Below, in pieces: positions 40,626 through 49,812 of a stretch of DNA of 64,000 bases. The notes beneath the pieces were generated by a model. It did not search any database and had not been told where the DNA came from. It worked only from the letters and a program-made list of their open reading frames with translations. Made by a program: the position numbers and the translations under genes. The stretch's first letter is position 1, and every line of letters begins with the position of its first letter. This stretch comes from Acidisarcina sp. (GTDB lineage: Bacteria; Acidobacteriota; Terriglobia; Terriglobales; Acidobacteriaceae): NCBI GenBank assembly GCA_035539175.1, contig DATLIY010000007.1, positions 434,001 to 498,000 on the forward strand, given 5' to 3'.

Positions 40626-43600
40626 ATGAGCGGGAAAGATGTGCGAATGAGAGATTGCATCGATCAGGTTGTCGCCAGCCAGGTTCACGCGCCCTTATCC
40701 ACCTACCGACTGCAGATGAATGCTGGCTTCACCTTCCGGCATGCAGAGGCCCTGGTTGGTTATCTGAAGCGGCTGGGCATCAGCGCTCTTTACGCTTCAC
40801 CAATCTTTGAGGCACGCCCCGGCAGCTTGCATGGCTACGACATCACGCGGCATGATCGCCTGAATCCCGAACTCGGCGGCGACGAGGGCTTCGCGCGTCT
40901 CTCCGCATCGCTGCAGCAAGCCGGCATGGGCCTGCTGCTCGACATCGTTCCCAACCACATGGGCGTCGGAAATGATTCCCACTGGTGGCGCGACGTGTTG
41001 GAGAATGGGCGATCCTCGCAGTATGCCGAATACTTCGATATCGACTGGACACCTCTCAAACCCGACATGCAGGGCAAGCTGCTTCTCCCCATCCTTGGCC
41101 GGCAATATGGAGAGGAGCTCGAAAGTAAGCGCATCCAGCTTGGCCTCGACGACGGACGCATCCAGGTCCACTACTTCAACCAGACCATTCCGCTTTCGCC
41201 GCGCACTCTGCCACTGATATTTCCTGCTTCGGAGGAGGCCGACTCCCCTTTGACGCAGTCCTTTCGCGATCTACTCAAGGATCTGCAGCATATTCCTCCG
41301 CATGACACGGCCGATCCCACGCTCGCCGCACAACGCCGCAAGCAGCTCGCCGAGTTGAATCCCCGGCTCAGAGAAGCTTTGCAATCTCCTGAGATCAAGC
41401 CCATCGTTCTCCGCACGATCGAAGAGATCAACGGAGTGGAAAACGATCCACGAAGCTTCGACCGGCTGCATACCCTGCTGGAGGCGCAGCCCTACAGGCT
41501 TGCCTTCTGGCGGGTCTCCGCAGAGGAGATTAACTACCGCCGTTTTTTTGACATCAATGACCTCGTCGGCCTGCGCATGGAGAACCCGGTGGTCTTCGCC
41601 GAAACTCACTGCCTGGTGCGGAAGCTGCTGGCGCAGCATCAGGTCATGGGACTCCGCATCGATCACTGCGATGGCATGTTCAACCCGCGCCAGTACCTTA
41701 TCCGGCTGCAGTTGCTCTATGTTGCCAGCCAGTGCGCCGGCGAATCCGCCAGCGAACCAACCGCGCCCAATGGCATCGAGCTCTCGATTCGCGAAGCACT
41801 GCGCGGCTATGACTGGACACGCAGTCGCGGGCCTCTCTATGTCGTCGTCGAAAAGATTCTCGAACCGCGCGAATACATTCCGCGCGAGTGGCCGGTAAGT
41901 GGAACCACGGGTTACGACTTTATCTTCCTCGTCAATGAAGTCTTCATCCAATCCAGGAACGAGCGCGCCTTCAACGAAACGTATACCCGCATTCTGGGGG
42001 AGACGCGACGTCCCGATGAAATCATCTATCGCTCAAAATTGCAGGTGATGCAAACCGCGCTTGCCAGCGAGGTTTACGTGCTGACCAACCTGCTCAGCCG
42101 GCTCGCATCGACAGATCGCCGCGCCCGCGACTTCACCGACAACATTCTTGAAATCGTCATCCGCGAAACCATCGCCTGCTTCCCTGTCTATCGCACCTAC
42201 ATCGACGACCGCGGCCAGTACACGGATCGTGATCGCGCATTCATCCACTACGCCATCAGCCGCGCAAAGCGCCGCAATGCCAGCATCGATGCCTCCGCCT
42301 TTGACTTTCTGCGAGAGACCTTGCTGTTGCGAGGATTCAACAGCACGCCGCAGCAGGAGCGGGTCGAGGATCGCCAGCTTTACTTCGCTCTCAAGTTCCA
42401 GCAGCTTACCGGGCCGGTGATGGCCAAGGGCGTGGAGGATACCGCGTTTTATGTCTACAACCGCTTCCTCTCCGCAAACGAGGTAGGAGGCTCGATAAAA
42501 GTCTTCGGTATCCCGGTAGACACCTTCCACTCCAGCAACCGTGAGCGCCTGGAGAACTCCCCCGATTCGATGCTCCCCACCTCCACCCACGACACCAAGC
42601 GAAGCGAGGATGTGCGCGCCCGGCTGAATGTGCTCTCCGAACTTCCCATACAGTGGTCGTCAATGGTACGCCGCTGGCAGCGAATGAACGCGCGCTATAA
42701 GCGCACGCTTGAAGATGGGCGCGTGGCGCCTGATGCCAACGAAGAATACATGCTCTACCAGACCATCGCGGGAAGCTGGCCCTGGCAGATGACAACTCCC
42801 GAACATCGCAGCAACTTCTTGAGCCGCTTGCAGGAGTATGCCACGAAGGCGCTGAGTGAAGCCAAAGTCAATCTAAGCTGGATCAATCCGGATCCCGCCT
42901 ATGTCGAGGCGGTACAGGGATTCCTGCACGACATCCTCGTACCCTCCGGCCGACGCAGCGAGACACGATTCGTCGAGTCGCTGGCTTCGATCCTGCCGGT
43001 GCTGCAGATCTTCGGCGCCATCAACTCCCTGGCCCAGATCGTGCTCAAGATTGCGTCTCCCGGAGTTCCTGACTTCTACCAGGGAAATGAGCTCTGGGAG
43101 TTATCGCTGGTCGATCCGGATAACCGCAGGCCCGTTGACTACGACCTGCGAAACCGCTACCTGGATTCGCTCGATCAGATGGCTCGCGAACAGGGTGCAC
43201 TCCACGTGTGCGAGGAACTGCTGCGAACCTTGCCCGATGGGCGAATCAAGCTCTGGACGATGCAGCGCGCGCTCGCGTTACGGCAGCAGGAGCCTGCGAT
43301 CTTTCAGCGAGGAACCTATGTTGCGATTTCCGTCACGGAACCGAAGTACGCCGAGCACACCATATCCTTCCTCAGAAGCAGCAGCGAAACCGGGAAGAGC
43401 GTGATCGCCGTCGTCCCCCGCTTTGCCTGCTCCATGATGAACGGCAAAGTGCAGATGCCGTTGGGAGGCGCCTGGGGAAAAGCGGCCCTCGCTCTGCCCG
43501 ATGGTGCCGCGAACGAGTACACCAATGTACTTACCGGCGAGACCTTCAGCGCAGACAAGGATCATACTCTGCGCCTGAGCAGCGTCTTCGCGCACTTCCC

Positions 43601-43628
43601 TGTCGCGCTACTCGTCAGCACACCTTAG
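40626..43628 (+). CDS. treY: maltooligosyl trehalose synthase
   Basis: TreY converts the reducing end of maltooligosaccharides to a trehalose unit, for release by TreZ. The roughly 1000-residue GH13 product has STYRLQMNAGFTFRHA and LYASPIFEARPGSLHGYDITRH at the N-terminus, LLLDIVPNHMGVGNDSHWW, the nucleophile region GLRIDHCDGMFNPRQYL, the acid region VVVEKILEPREYIPREWPVSGTTGYDF, and TSTHDTKRSEDVRARL and PGVPDFYQGNELW further on, all TreY-specific. ATG 40626 and 40647 are both possible. A treZ gene was not found. Its stop overlaps the convergent malQ stop. Confidence 0.93.
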   Translation: MSGKDVRMRDCIDQVVASQVHAPLSTYRLQMNAGFTFRHAEALVGYLKRLGISALYASPIFEARPGSLHGYDITRHDRLNPELGGDEGFARLSASLQQAGMGLLLDIVPNHMGVGNDSHWWRDVLENGRSSQYAEYFDIDWTPLKPDMQGKLLLPILGRQYGEELESKRIQLGLDDGRIQVHYFNQTIPLSPRTLPLIFPASEEADSPLTQSFRDLLKDLQHIPPHDTADPTLAAQRRKQLAELNPRLREALQSPEIKPIVLRTIEEINGVENDPRSFDRLHTLLEAQPYRLAFWRVSAEEINYRRFFDINDLVGLRMENPVVFAETHCLVRKLLAQHQVMGLRIDHCDGMFNPRQYLIRLQLLYVASQCAGESASEPTAPNGIELSIREALRGYDWTRSRGPLYVVVEKILEPREYIPREWPVSGTTGYDFIFLVNEVFIQSRNERAFNETYTRILGETRRPDEIIYRSKLQVMQTALASEVYVLTNLLSRLASTDRRARDFTDNILEIVIRETIACFPVYRTYIDDRGQYTDRDRAFIHYAISRAKRRNASIDASAFDFLRETLLLRGFNSTPQQERVEDRQLYFALKFQQLTGPVMAKGVEDTAFYVYNRFLSANEVGGSIKVFGIPVDTFHSSNRERLENSPDSMLPTSTHDTKRSEDVRARLNVLSELPIQWSSMVRRWQRMNARYKRTLEDGRVAPDANEEYMLYQTIAGSWPWQMTTPEHRSNFLSRLQEYATKALSEAKVNLSWINPDPAYVEAVQGFLHDILVPSGRRSETRFVESLASILPVLQIFGAINSLAQIVLKIASPGVPDFYQGNELWELSLVDPDNRRPVDYDLRNRYLDSLDQMAREQGALHVCEELLRTLPDGRIKLWTMQRALALRQQEPAIFQRGTYVAISVTEPKYAEHTISFLRSSSETGKSVIAVVPRFACSMMNGKVQMPLGGAWGKAALALPDGAANEYTNVLTGETFSADKDHTLRLSSVFAHFPVALLVSTP

Positions 43629-45151
43629 TGGCTGTCTTCCTTCAGTGCTTCGCTGGAAGCAGCGTCCCGGTCCGAGACCTCGGTAAGCGCCGCAAGCCGC
43701 GTTGCGAGCGACTCCGTCAGAACGCCCTCGGGGCATCGCCAGCACCAGTTCGCATCAGCTCTGGATGGCGTATTCATGCGCGCATCGGATCCCAGATCGA
43801 GAACATCCTGCACCGGGATCAGGCAGATATCCGCGACGGACGTAGAGATGGCGCGAATCATCGACCATACGGGCCCGTCGTCTCCGGGAGTGAGATATGC
43901 GATGGCCGCAGCCTTCTCTTCTTCATTCGTCAAGGACTCCCACCAGCCGCGCGAGGTGTCATTGTCATGCGTTCCTGTATATGCAACCGTATTTGTTACG
44001 TATTTGTGCGGAAGATAATTATGCGCGCCCTTGTTTCCGAAGCCGAATTGAAGAATGCGCATACCCGGCATTCCGAACTGCTCGCGAAGGCGCTCTACCT
44101 CCGGCGTAATCAAGCCCAGGTCTTCGGCGATAAAAGGCAGATCCCCGAGAGCTTCGCGCAGCCGCGCAAACAGCGCCTCGCCGGGAGCCGGAACCCATTC
44201 TCCATGGACTGCCGTCTCCTCCGCCGCCGGAATGGCCCAATATGCCTCAAAGCCGCGGAAGTGGTCCAGGCGAATCACGTCATAGAGCGAGTGCGCACGA
44301 CGAATGCGGCTCACCCACCAGTCAAATCCGCGCTTCTCCAGAACGTCCCAGCGATACAACGGATTGCCCCAGCGCTGCCCTGTCTTGCTGAAGTAATCCG
44401 GCGGCACACCGGAGACGCGTATCGGCCAGCCATCCTTGTCGAGCTCGAAGATATCGCGGTTGGTCCAAACATCCACGCTGTCGTAGTTCACGAAGATGGC
44501 AACATCGCCGATGAATCTCACTCCCCGTTTGAGTGCGTAGTCGCGTAAGGCAGACCATTGCTCGTCGAAAGCAAACTGGATAATCCGCAGCACCGTCAGT
44601 TCCTCGGCTGCGTCCTTCCGCAGCTTTTCGAGTGCCTCCGGATGCCGCTGCGCATACTCCTCAGGCCATGCCTTCCAGCTATTGGTCCCTAACTTCCTTG
44701 CCAGCACAGCGTAGAGAACGTAATCGTCCAGCCAATCCTGATTGTCCCGGCAATATTGCTCGAAGCGCTTCCACTGTTCGGATTTCTTGTGCGTGAGGAA
44801 GTTGCGAGCAGCCTCGTCGAGCAGAGGTAATTTGGTCCGCTCCACATCGTGAAAATCCACCTCTCCAGAACGCCCGCGCATCCCTGCCAGCCGTTCTCCC
44901 GCAATCCAGCCCCAATCGGAAAGATGCTCCAGACTGATCAACAACGGATTGCCGGCAAAAGCGGAGAGGGTGGCATACGGCGAATTCCCAAAGCCCGTCG
45001 GCCCCAGCGGAAGCACCTGCCACAATCGCTGTTTGGACGCAGCAAGAAAATCGGCAAAGGCATAGGCCGCAGGCCCCATGTCACCGATACCACCGTAGGA
45101 AGGCAGAGAAGTAATGTGCAGCAGAAGTCCGGAAGAGCGCTCAAAGGGCAT
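43625..45151 (-). CDS. malQ: 4-alpha-glucanotransferase
   Basis: MalQ (GH77) transfers alpha-1,4-glucan segments between maltooligosaccharides. The 508-residue product has SSGLLLHITSLPSYGGIGDMG at the N-terminus, WQVLPLGPTGFGNSPYATLSAFAGNP, the nucleophile Asp in DVIRLDHFRGF, the acid Glu in FIAEDLGLITPEV and the third carboxylate in YTGTHDNDTSRGWW. ATG 45151 is chosen; the frame opens to 45211, but that part overlaps the upstream ppiD terminator. It reshapes glucans that TreY can use, so the convergent pair fits glycogen-to-trehalose metabolism. Confidence 0.95.
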   Translation of the reverse strand: MPFERSSGLLLHITSLPSYGGIGDMGPAAYAFADFLAASKQRLWQVLPLGPTGFGNSPYATLSAFAGNPLLISLEHLSDWGWIAGERLAGMRGRSGEVDFHDVERTKLPLLDEAARNFLTHKKSEQWKRFEQYCRDNQDWLDDYVLYAVLARKLGTNSWKAWPEEYAQRHPEALEKLRKDAAEELTVLRIIQFAFDEQWSALRDYALKRGVRFIGDVAIFVNYDSVDVWTNRDIFELDKDGWPIRVSGVPPDYFSKTGQRWGNPLYRWDVLEKRGFDWWVSRIRRAHSLYDVIRLDHFRGFEAYWAIPAAEETAVHGEWVPAPGEALFARLREALGDLPFIAEDLGLITPEVERLREQFGMPGMRILQFGFGNKGAHNYLPHKYVTNTVAYTGTHDNDTSRGWWESLTNEEEKAAAIAYLTPGDDGPVWSMIRAISTSVADICLIPVQDVLDLGSDARMNTPSRADANWCWRCPEGVLTESLATRLAALTEVSDRDAASSEALKEDSH

Positions 45152-45186
45152 GGGGGTATTGTTCCGCACATGGGTCAAAAGGAAAA

Positions 45187-45221
45187 GGCCCGCGACGGAG
45201 AAAGATTCCAAATCGCGAGCC
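45187..45221 (-). terminator. rho-independent terminator of ppiD
   Basis: On the minus strand GGCTCGCGA (45221-45213) pairs with TCGCGGGCC (45195-45187), with one G-T pair, and is followed by TTTTCCTTTT. It lies 36 bases after the ppiD stop and before malQ. Confidence 0.7.
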
Positions 45222-45256
45222 CGAGTGTGTGCTGCTGTATCTGCTGCTTAGGACTT

Positions 45257-47230
45257 CTAGCTGGGGGAACCCGGCAACGCCGCGTTAGGCGCCTTCTTTG
45301 CTAACCGGATTCGTCCCTCTTTTTGATACTTTTCCTGAAGCGTCGTCACAAAGACCGCGAACATTTCTTCACGCCTCTGATCGAGAAGAGAGTCCCGGGT
45401 CTGCGGGAAGTTCTTCGCAATCTCGTCCGCCGTCGGCTCCTCGCGGTCGATGATCTTTGCCACGATGCCTGCACGTCCCGTATTGATGGGGGTGCTGATC
45501 GCGCCCGGCTGCAACTTGAAGAGCGCAGGGGCGGCCGATGCAAGCTGCCCTATTTCGGGAACCTGCGCATCCTGCCCCACCAGGTCGCTGGTCTTTACAG
45601 TTGCGCCCAGCTCCTTGGCTGCCTTTTCCAGATCGTTTTCAGTGTGGGCCTTTTCTGCCAGCGCCGTGGTTTTGCTGGCCAGCAACTGGGGCAGATTCTG
45701 GTCCCGATAATCTTCGAGGATGTGCGCCTTGTACTCGTCGAAAGTTGGCGCGTGAGCAGTCCTGACCGCTGTAACCTGGAAGATTCCATAGCCTTCGCCG
45801 GTTGTGGCCACTTGCGGAGCCGCTCCCGACTTCACGCCAAATGCCTGTGTCAGCATCTTCGATCCATCAGCCAGCCCGGGGATGACCGCAGTCTGCTCCA
45901 GATAGTCTGTCGTTACCAGCGGAAGATGATGCGCGTCCGCAGTCTTCTGCAGGCCATTCTTTTGTGCTTCGGTGGCCAGTTGCGAGGCCAGATTCTGCTG
46001 CAACTGCGCTTCCTTCTGACGCGTGAGAGTCGCCTCGATCATCGGACGAACCTCATCCAGCGTCCGAGTATGAGCGGTCTGCTTCTCTTCCACCTGCAGG
46101 ATGTGGTAGCCGAACTGAGTCTTTACCACGTCCGACGTCTGCCCTGCGCTCAACGAAAAAGCAACTTTGTCGAACTCGGGAACAGTAGCTCCGCGCTTCA
46201 GGAAGCCGAGCTCGCCGCCCTGCTCCTTGCTGCCCGGATCGTCGGAGTTCTTCCTGGCGAGATCCGCAAAGTTCGCCCCTGCCTTGATCTGCTTGAGGAT
46301 CGCCTGAGCCTTCTGCAGGGCCGCGGAGTTTGCTGCCGCATCCGCTCCAGGGGGCGTCTTGATAAGAATATGGCGGACCTTTACCTGCTCGGGTACGTCA
46401 AATTCAGTCTTGTGCTGGTTGTAGTACTGCTGAATCTCCGCTGCGCTCACCTGCGGCGTTCCGCCGGGAACCTGCCCCTCGCCAAAGGCGACGTACTGCA
46501 GTTTACGGGCTTCCGGAACGGCATTGGCATACTTCGCGGCGTTCTGCTTGAAGAATGCCTGCAGTTCGCTGTCGCTGGGGTTGATCTGCTTGCGCAGGTC
46601 ATCGCCATTCAGCACGGCATAGGCGAACTTGATCTTGGTTCCCTGCTGACGGTAGGCGTCGCGAACCTCACCGTCGGAGACGGTGGCGCTGCCAGTCACC
46701 ATCGCCCGCAGGCGGTTCATCTGGATTTCCTTCTTCAGCTGCTTCTCAAAATCTTCGCGCGATATGCCAAAGTTGTCCTGGATGAGCGCTGCATACTTGT
46801 CATCCCCGATGTACTGGCCATTGGGAAACAGGACCATTCCAAACTGACCGGTGTGCAGGAATTGACGGACATCCTCGTCCGTAACCTTCAAACCGAGACG
46901 ATCCGCCTCCAACAGCATGACTGCCTGCTGGATCAGCCCCTGACCTACGCGCTGAATCATGAAAGGCAGCACGAAATCGGGCAGGCGCTGCTGCTGCAAT
47001 TGCCGCGAAGCCGCCTGTTGTACCTGGGCATTGGTGATCTCAGTGGAGGGCCCGAAGACGCGGCCGAACAGACCGCCACTATGCACGGTGGCGTAGGTAT
47101 CTGCTGCACCCGAGGAGTCCTGGAAGATACCAGGGACCAAGGTGATGACCATCGTAATCACGGCCAGGCCGATAATGACTATGAATATGCCCTTGATCAG
47201 GCGACTGTCTCTTTGGAGAAAGCGAATCAT
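45257..47230 (-). CDS. ppiD: PpiD/SurA-like periplasmic peptidyl-prolyl isomerase and chaperone
   Basis: The 657-residue product is anchored by one N-terminal membrane segment (GIFIVIIGLAVITMVITLVPGIF) with the rest in the periplasm. A SurA_N-type chaperone region (about 60-240) is followed by a parvulin rotamase domain at about 283-395: VRHILIKTPPGAD, FADLARKNSDDPGSKEQGGELG, PEFDKVAFSLSAGQTSDVVKTQFGYHILQVEE. A second, degenerate rotamase-like segment follows. PpiD assists folding of exported proteins. A -10-like TATAAT lies about 110 bases upstream (47337-47342). Confidence 0.92.
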   Translation of the reverse strand: MIRFLQRDSRLIKGIFIVIIGLAVITMVITLVPGIFQDSSGAADTYATVHSGGLFGRVFGPSTEITNAQVQQAASRQLQQQRLPDFVLPFMIQRVGQGLIQQAVMLLEADRLGLKVTDEDVRQFLHTGQFGMVLFPNGQYIGDDKYAALIQDNFGISREDFEKQLKKEIQMNRLRAMVTGSATVSDGEVRDAYRQQGTKIKFAYAVLNGDDLRKQINPSDSELQAFFKQNAAKYANAVPEARKLQYVAFGEGQVPGGTPQVSAAEIQQYYNQHKTEFDVPEQVKVRHILIKTPPGADAAANSAALQKAQAILKQIKAGANFADLARKNSDDPGSKEQGGELGFLKRGATVPEFDKVAFSLSAGQTSDVVKTQFGYHILQVEEKQTAHTRTLDEVRPMIEATLTRQKEAQLQQNLASQLATEAQKNGLQKTADAHHLPLVTTDYLEQTAVIPGLADGSKMLTQAFGVKSGAAPQVATTGEGYGIFQVTAVRTAHAPTFDEYKAHILEDYRDQNLPQLLASKTTALAEKAHTENDLEKAAKELGATVKTSDLVGQDAQVPEIGQLASAAPALFKLQPGAISTPINTGRAGIVAKIIDREEPTADEIAKNFPQTRDSLLDQRREEMFAVFVTTLQEKYQKEGRIRLAKKAPNAALPGSPS

Positions 47231-47926
47231 TGTGTGGGTAAAACCTTTGCCTGAGTGTCTTAAGTTGTTCGAACAAATGACCGGAACTAACCAACACCGC
47301 AGGAATCTTTCGCATCTATATTAGGGTGCGTAAGAAATTATAAACCAGCGGATTCGGCCCTGCGGCGAGGATACTGAAAAGCTGCAATTCCGATCCATTT
47401 CATCTTCATTTAACTTCTATAAGGGAAACTGACAGCGCAAACCTGAATCGGGCGTACGTTGAAATGTTTAGACTTCGATAACGTTTTGACATACACTCTT
47501 GGTTAAGTAACCGGGGCTCAGTAACCAATTTGGGGCATTCAACCGGTTCCAAATCTGTAGTATTTGTAGTTATCGATCCCCAGTCGCAATACAAGGATTG
47601 GGCCCAGATTTCCGGAATCGTTCCGTGTTCCTAACCACTTGGGTTACCGAGCCGGCATAAATGCCTGCCTGGTGTCCCCAAACAGCCTTAATTTAGTCTC
47701 CGTCGTATCGGATTGCAGATTAGGTACCCCCACTGGAAATTGGCCAGGTGATCGGGGATCCTTCCAAAATTCTCCTTGGCACTAGGTTACTATCGGGACA
47801 ACAGGTTCCAAGGTGAAGGGCATTTATGACTTTGAGTTGACGATATTCGTGCCTGGAAAGTGTCTCGAATCAGTACAGCACGGTTAGCGAACCGCAAAAT
47901 CCAACATTGATGATGGGCGACTAAAC
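47231..47926. other. 696-base intergenic region with a GTAACC/GGTTAC motif cluster
   Basis: No convincing gene lies here. TAACC or its complement GGTTA occurs eight times (47288, 47501, 47508, 47522, 47632, 47642, 47785, 47882), about seven times the number expected by chance. GGTTAAGTAACC (47501-47512) and TAACC-N5-GGTTA (47632-47646) are inverted repeats, and AGTAACC is repeated with a 14-base period (47506, 47520). A perfect -35 hexamer TTGACA (47486-47491) lies beside the first site. The region precedes the outer-membrane barrel and polysaccharide genes and probably holds their promoter and control sites. Confidence 0.5.
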
Positions 47927-48547
47927 ATGCGACTTGTCTCTAAAATGCCGATGTTCGTACTCCTGTTTCTCTTTACTATGGGGACCATTCACGCGATCGG
48001 TCAGGTTACGGCCGCAGCGCGAGGTGGCGGTAACCAGGCGAACGTCTTTGGTATGTTCACGGCCAACCACCCCGACTACGATCAACCTTATACCTATGGA
48101 GGTACGTTCGGTGCAGATTACCGGTTCGGCAATCTGCACTTAGGCCAGCCTGCAGTCGCCGCACGCATCAGCATTGTGCCAGGCGGCATCGTGGGTGAAA
48201 ACACCTACCTGTTCGGACCGGAATGGCATTTCCGATTCCGGCGCTTCCGCCCCTACGCCGATTTTCATATTGGGTATGCAAGCATCTCTTATAGCAAGAA
48301 CCGGACCGAAGAAGCATTAGCCGGCATCAGCAGCAGGAGCGGCAGGGCATATGAGTTTGGCGGCGGTGTCGATTATCGTTTGAAGCGTAGGTTCGGGCTG
48401 CGTATCGTCGACTTTCAATACCAGGACTGGAACGTCGGTACCGGAAATGTGTTCCGCCCAGGCGAAAAGAAGCCCCCGGTTATTAATGGAAGCATCACGT
48501 ATTCGCCGTACCAGATCAGTGGCGGCGCTTACTTTCGATTCCACTAG
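47927..48547 (+). CDS. outer-membrane beta-barrel protein (OmpX/OmpA-like fold)
   Basis: The 206-residue product has a signal peptide (MRLVSKMPMFVLLFLFTMGTIHAIGQ) and alternating hydrophobic strands with aromatic ends (YTYGGTFGADYRFGNL, FGPEWHFRFRRFRPYADFHIGYASISY, RAYEFGGGVDYRLKRRFGLRIVDFQYQDW), closing with GGAYFRFH. The terminal aromatic residue is as expected for BAM-assembled barrels, probably eight strands. It is the first gene before the polysaccharide locus, ends in a strong hairpin, and may be co-regulated or act in surface attachment. The specific function is unknown. Confidence 0.82.
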   Translation: MRLVSKMPMFVLLFLFTMGTIHAIGQVTAAARGGGNQANVFGMFTANHPDYDQPYTYGGTFGADYRFGNLHLGQPAVAARISIVPGGIVGENTYLFGPEWHFRFRRFRPYADFHIGYASISYSKNRTEEALAGISSRSGRAYEFGGGVDYRLKRRFGLRIVDFQYQDWNVGTGNVFRPGEKKPPVINGSITYSPYQISGGAYFRFH

Positions 48548-48554
48548 ACTGCAC

Positions 48555-48581
48555 GAGCTAGCCCGGACGCCGGGCTAGCTC
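48555..48581 (+). terminator. hairpin after the outer-membrane barrel gene
   Basis: A perfect 12-bp stem (GAGCTAGCCCGG and its complement) around ACG, 8 bases after the stop, followed by ATTCTCCCC. The tail is pyrimidine-rich but not a T-run. Confidence 0.6.
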
Positions 48582-48696
48582 ATTCTCCCCTCCGATGTAG
48601 GCCCTCAAAAGGGCTTCGCTGCCTGCATCTGCGCGTCCTCGAGACGTGCTGGTGACGCAGCCATCCCCGTCCCCTGGAAGTGTTATTCTCTCAATC

Positions 48697-49797
48697 ATGT
48701 TGCCTGTGAAACCATCTATCTCCCTCAGCTATACTCCTCAACCGGTGTGGCCTGCGAAGAGCGCGGCAACCGCGCGCACGTGGGGAGATCGTTTCAAGTT
48801 CAGCGTCCTCTGCTCGCTCACGGCGACGATGATGGTGCTGTCCGCGAGTTCGCCTAAGAGCCTGGCACAGGCTGTCGGCGGATCCGCCGCACCTGCAGCA
48901 GCTCCATCTGTCACCTCAGCCCCCCAGAATCCCACTGCGGTGGCTCCTCTGGGATCATTTGGTGTTCCAGCGGGGCTGGGAGACGGCCCAATCCTGCCGG
49001 GAGATACCGTGGAAGTGCAGGTATACGATGCTCCGGAGCTCTCGGTGAAGGCACAGGTGTCCCAATCCGGCGACATCCCGGTTCCGCTTCTTAGCGTGTT
49101 TCATATTGCCGGACTGACCTCGACAGAGGCCGCCGCGGCACTCGCCAATGAATTCAAGACCCGCAATTACCTGCAATTCCCCAATGTCCTGGTAACCGTG
49201 CAGCAGGCGGCCAACGGAGTGACCGTGGCAGGCGAGGTACGATCGCCTGGGATTTATCCGGTCAGCGGCAAACATCGGTTGATCGATGTGCTGACTCGCG
49301 CAGGGGGACCGACGGACCTGGCCGCGCATGTTATCGAGGTCACCGGCCCGGAAGCGAACCAGATTCAGCGCGTCGTCTGGGACCCGACTTTTCAGGAGAA
49401 TCCCGCCACCCGCGTCTATCTTCAGGCTGGACAGACGGTGCTGGTCGGCAAGTGCGGCGTTGTCTACCTGGGTGGAAACCTGGTGAAGCCGGGCTCCTTT
49501 CCCCTCTGCGCATCGCGGCATACCACGGTATCCCAGGCGATCGCACTGGCTGGCGGTGTAAAGCCCGCCTCGTCGGCAAAGAAGACCGTCCTGCTGAGGA
49601 CCGAGGAAGGAACTCGGAAGGTGCGTGTCATCGACGTCGAAGCAATACTTCGCGGCAAGGCCCCGGACTTTACGCTCAACAGCGACGATATCCTCTATGT
49701 TCCTGGAAGCGCGCTCAAGGCTAGTGTGAATATCGTGGTTCCTGCCGCGTTGAATTTCGCTACCGCGGTCGGCGCATATCGTCTCCAGCAACCATAG
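48697..49797 (+). CDS. Wza-like polysaccharide export protein with SLBB domains
   Basis: The 366-residue product has an N-terminal signal or membrane segment (FKFSVLCSLTATMMVLSASSPKSLA), a low-complexity Ala/Pro linker, a Poly_export domain (PGDTVEVQVYDAPELSVKAQVSQSGDIPVPLLSVF, then TSTEAAAALANEF) and two SLBB domains (VAGEVRSPGIYPVSGKHRLIDVLTRAGG and LGGNLVKPGSFPLCASRHTTVSQAIALAGG). It forms the outer-membrane channel for polysaccharide with the Wzc-like kinase encoded downstream. No lipobox cysteine is visible. ATG 48697 is chosen; an earlier ATG 51 bases upstream is in frame. Confidence 0.9.
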   Translation: MLPVKPSISLSYTPQPVWPAKSAATARTWGDRFKFSVLCSLTATMMVLSASSPKSLAQAVGGSAAPAAAPSVTSAPQNPTAVAPLGSFGVPAGLGDGPILPGDTVEVQVYDAPELSVKAQVSQSGDIPVPLLSVFHIAGLTSTEAAAALANEFKTRNYLQFPNVLVTVQQAANGVTVAGEVRSPGIYPVSGKHRLIDVLTRAGGPTDLAAHVIEVTGPEANQIQRVVWDPTFQENPATRVYLQAGQTVLVGKCGVVYLGGNLVKPGSFPLCASRHTTVSQAIALAGGVKPASSAKKTVLLRTEEGTRKVRVIDVEAILRGKAPDFTLNSDDILYVPGSALKASVNIVVPAALNFATAVGAYRLQQP

Positions 49798-49812
49798 CCC
49801 CCAGGATTCCGC

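Noticed and set aside
45323-47254. A 643-codon open frame opposite ppiD
   Set aside because: It lies wholly antisense to a clear PpiD gene, has no domain and no SD; it is an effect of high GC and codon use.
47775-47795. Possible sigma-54 promoter (TGGCAC followed by GTTACT)
   Set aside because: The -24 element fits, but the -12 GC dinucleotide is CT, and no other support was found.
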